DNA of 6,196 nucleotides, from positions 1 through 6,196 of the forward strand of contig SKID01000013.1 of the NCBI GenBank assembly GCA_007116605.1, in the 5' to 3' direction. Shown here in pieces: positions 5,740 through 6,196 of this stretch (positions within the stretch are counted from its first letter, which is position 1; every line of letters starts with the position of its first letter). The notes under the pieces are model-generated. The model was not told where the DNA came from. It saw only the letters and a program-made list of their open reading frames with translations, and searched no databases. Position numbers and translations under genes: made by a program. The stretch comes from Tissierellia bacterium. Lineage in GTDB: Bacteria > Bacillota > Clostridia > Tissierellales > Dethiosulfatibacteraceae.

Positions 5740-6196
5740 ATGCTTGAAAAATATTATGAAGCGATTATCTATATTTTAGATTATATTGATGAGGGTATTC
5801 AAGTCATTGATGACAAAGGACGTATTGTGTATCACAATAAGTCAGCCCAAGTATTTGATAGTATTGAGGGAGATTCTGTTATTGGTCGTCATATTTTGGA
5901 AATTTACCCATCTTTATCAGCTGAAACAAGCACTTTGCTCCAATCCATGGAAACACGCACCACCATTATGGATAAAGAGCAAGTATTTATCAATTATAAA
6001 GGGGACAAAATTTCTACTGTTAACTCTTCTTTCCCCATTAAGTCACAAAACAAAATTATTGGAGCTGTCGAGGTTTCAAAAAATGTCACGCAAGTTAAAG
6101 AGTTATCTGAACGCATTGTCCATTTACAAGAAGTCCTGTATCAACCCAAAGTATCCAAAAAAAAATTAGCTACTGATGCTAAATATACTTTTGTAG
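5740..6196 (+). CDS. PAS-containing sigma-54-dependent activator, RocR-like, N-terminal part (3' end outside window)
   Basis: 152 codons are open from ATG 5740 to the window edge. Residues about 9-115 form a PAS sensor domain (YILDYIDEGIQVIDDKGRIV, HNKSAQVF, VIGRHILEIYPSLS, then INYKGDKISTVNSSFPI and KIIGAVEVSKNVT), followed by a helical linker KELSERIVHLQEVL (120-133) and the lead-in KYTFV at 148-152. In RocR-type regulators of amino-acid catabolism a sequence like YTFDDIIG at this point opens the AAA+ ATPase domain that contacts sigma-54, so the window cuts just before it; the AAA+ and DNA-binding domains are therefore inferred. The start has GGGAGG 4 nt upstream, and the stop of the preceding gene is in the same frame 18 nt before it. 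A perfect sigma-54 promoter faces away on the other strand, which makes the lysine operon the obvious target; the PAS domain may sense lysine or a pathway intermediate. Confidence 0.85.
   Translation, partial: MLEKYYEAIIYILDYIDEGIQVIDDKGRIVYHNKSAQVFDSIEGDSVIGRHILEIYPSLSAETSTLLQSMETRTTIMDKEQVFINYKGDKISTVNSSFPIKSQNKIIGAVEVSKNVTQVKELSERIVHLQEVLYQPKVSKKKLATDAKYTFV

Noticed and set aside
5786..6169. Plus-strand open frame of about 127 codons
   Set aside because: It overlaps the PAS regulator in another frame. The regulator frame gives a recognisable PAS domain and has a good start, while this one gives a composition-biased product.

Overview
The window reads as part of a lysine-fermentation locus from a low-GC, Gram-positive-type anaerobe (Firmicutes, Clostridia-like). 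The grounds are strong GGAGG-type ribosome binding sites, AT-rich codon use, the enzymes of the anaerobic lysine pathway, and a DUF1934 (YwiB-like) gene, a family typical of Firmicutes. Genus cannot be fixed from the sequence alone.

Minus strand, 5051 down to 1: four genes lie head to tail in the order kdd (3,5-diaminohexanoate dehydrogenase), kamA (lysine 2,3-aminomutase), kamB-like P-loop protein, kamC-like MutS-family ATPase (its last residues run off the window). KamA makes L-beta-lysine. The B12-dependent lysine 5,6-aminomutase KamDE, not in the window but expected just beyond position 1, makes 3,5-diaminohexanoate, which Kdd oxidatively deaminates. KamB and KamC fit the proposed reactivating pair for KamDE. 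The kamB stop and kamC start are directly adjacent and in the same frame (TAA-TTG), and a 16-bp hairpin specific to the sense RNA lies between kamA and kamB.

Plus strand, 5284 to 6196: a DUF1934 beta-barrel gene is followed 18 nt later by the N-terminal PAS part of a RocR-like sigma-54 activator, cut by the window end before its AAA+ domain.

Divergent intergenic region, 5052-5283: a full-consensus sigma-54 promoter (TGGCAC-N5-TTGCA) faces kdd, and about 70-115 bp upstream of it lie two 22-bp direct repeats that look like upstream activator sites. The arrangement suggests a local circuit in which the divergent PAS/sigma-54 regulator senses a small signal and switches on the lysine catabolic operon, possibly also controlling its own promoter because the repeats abut the divergent promoter.
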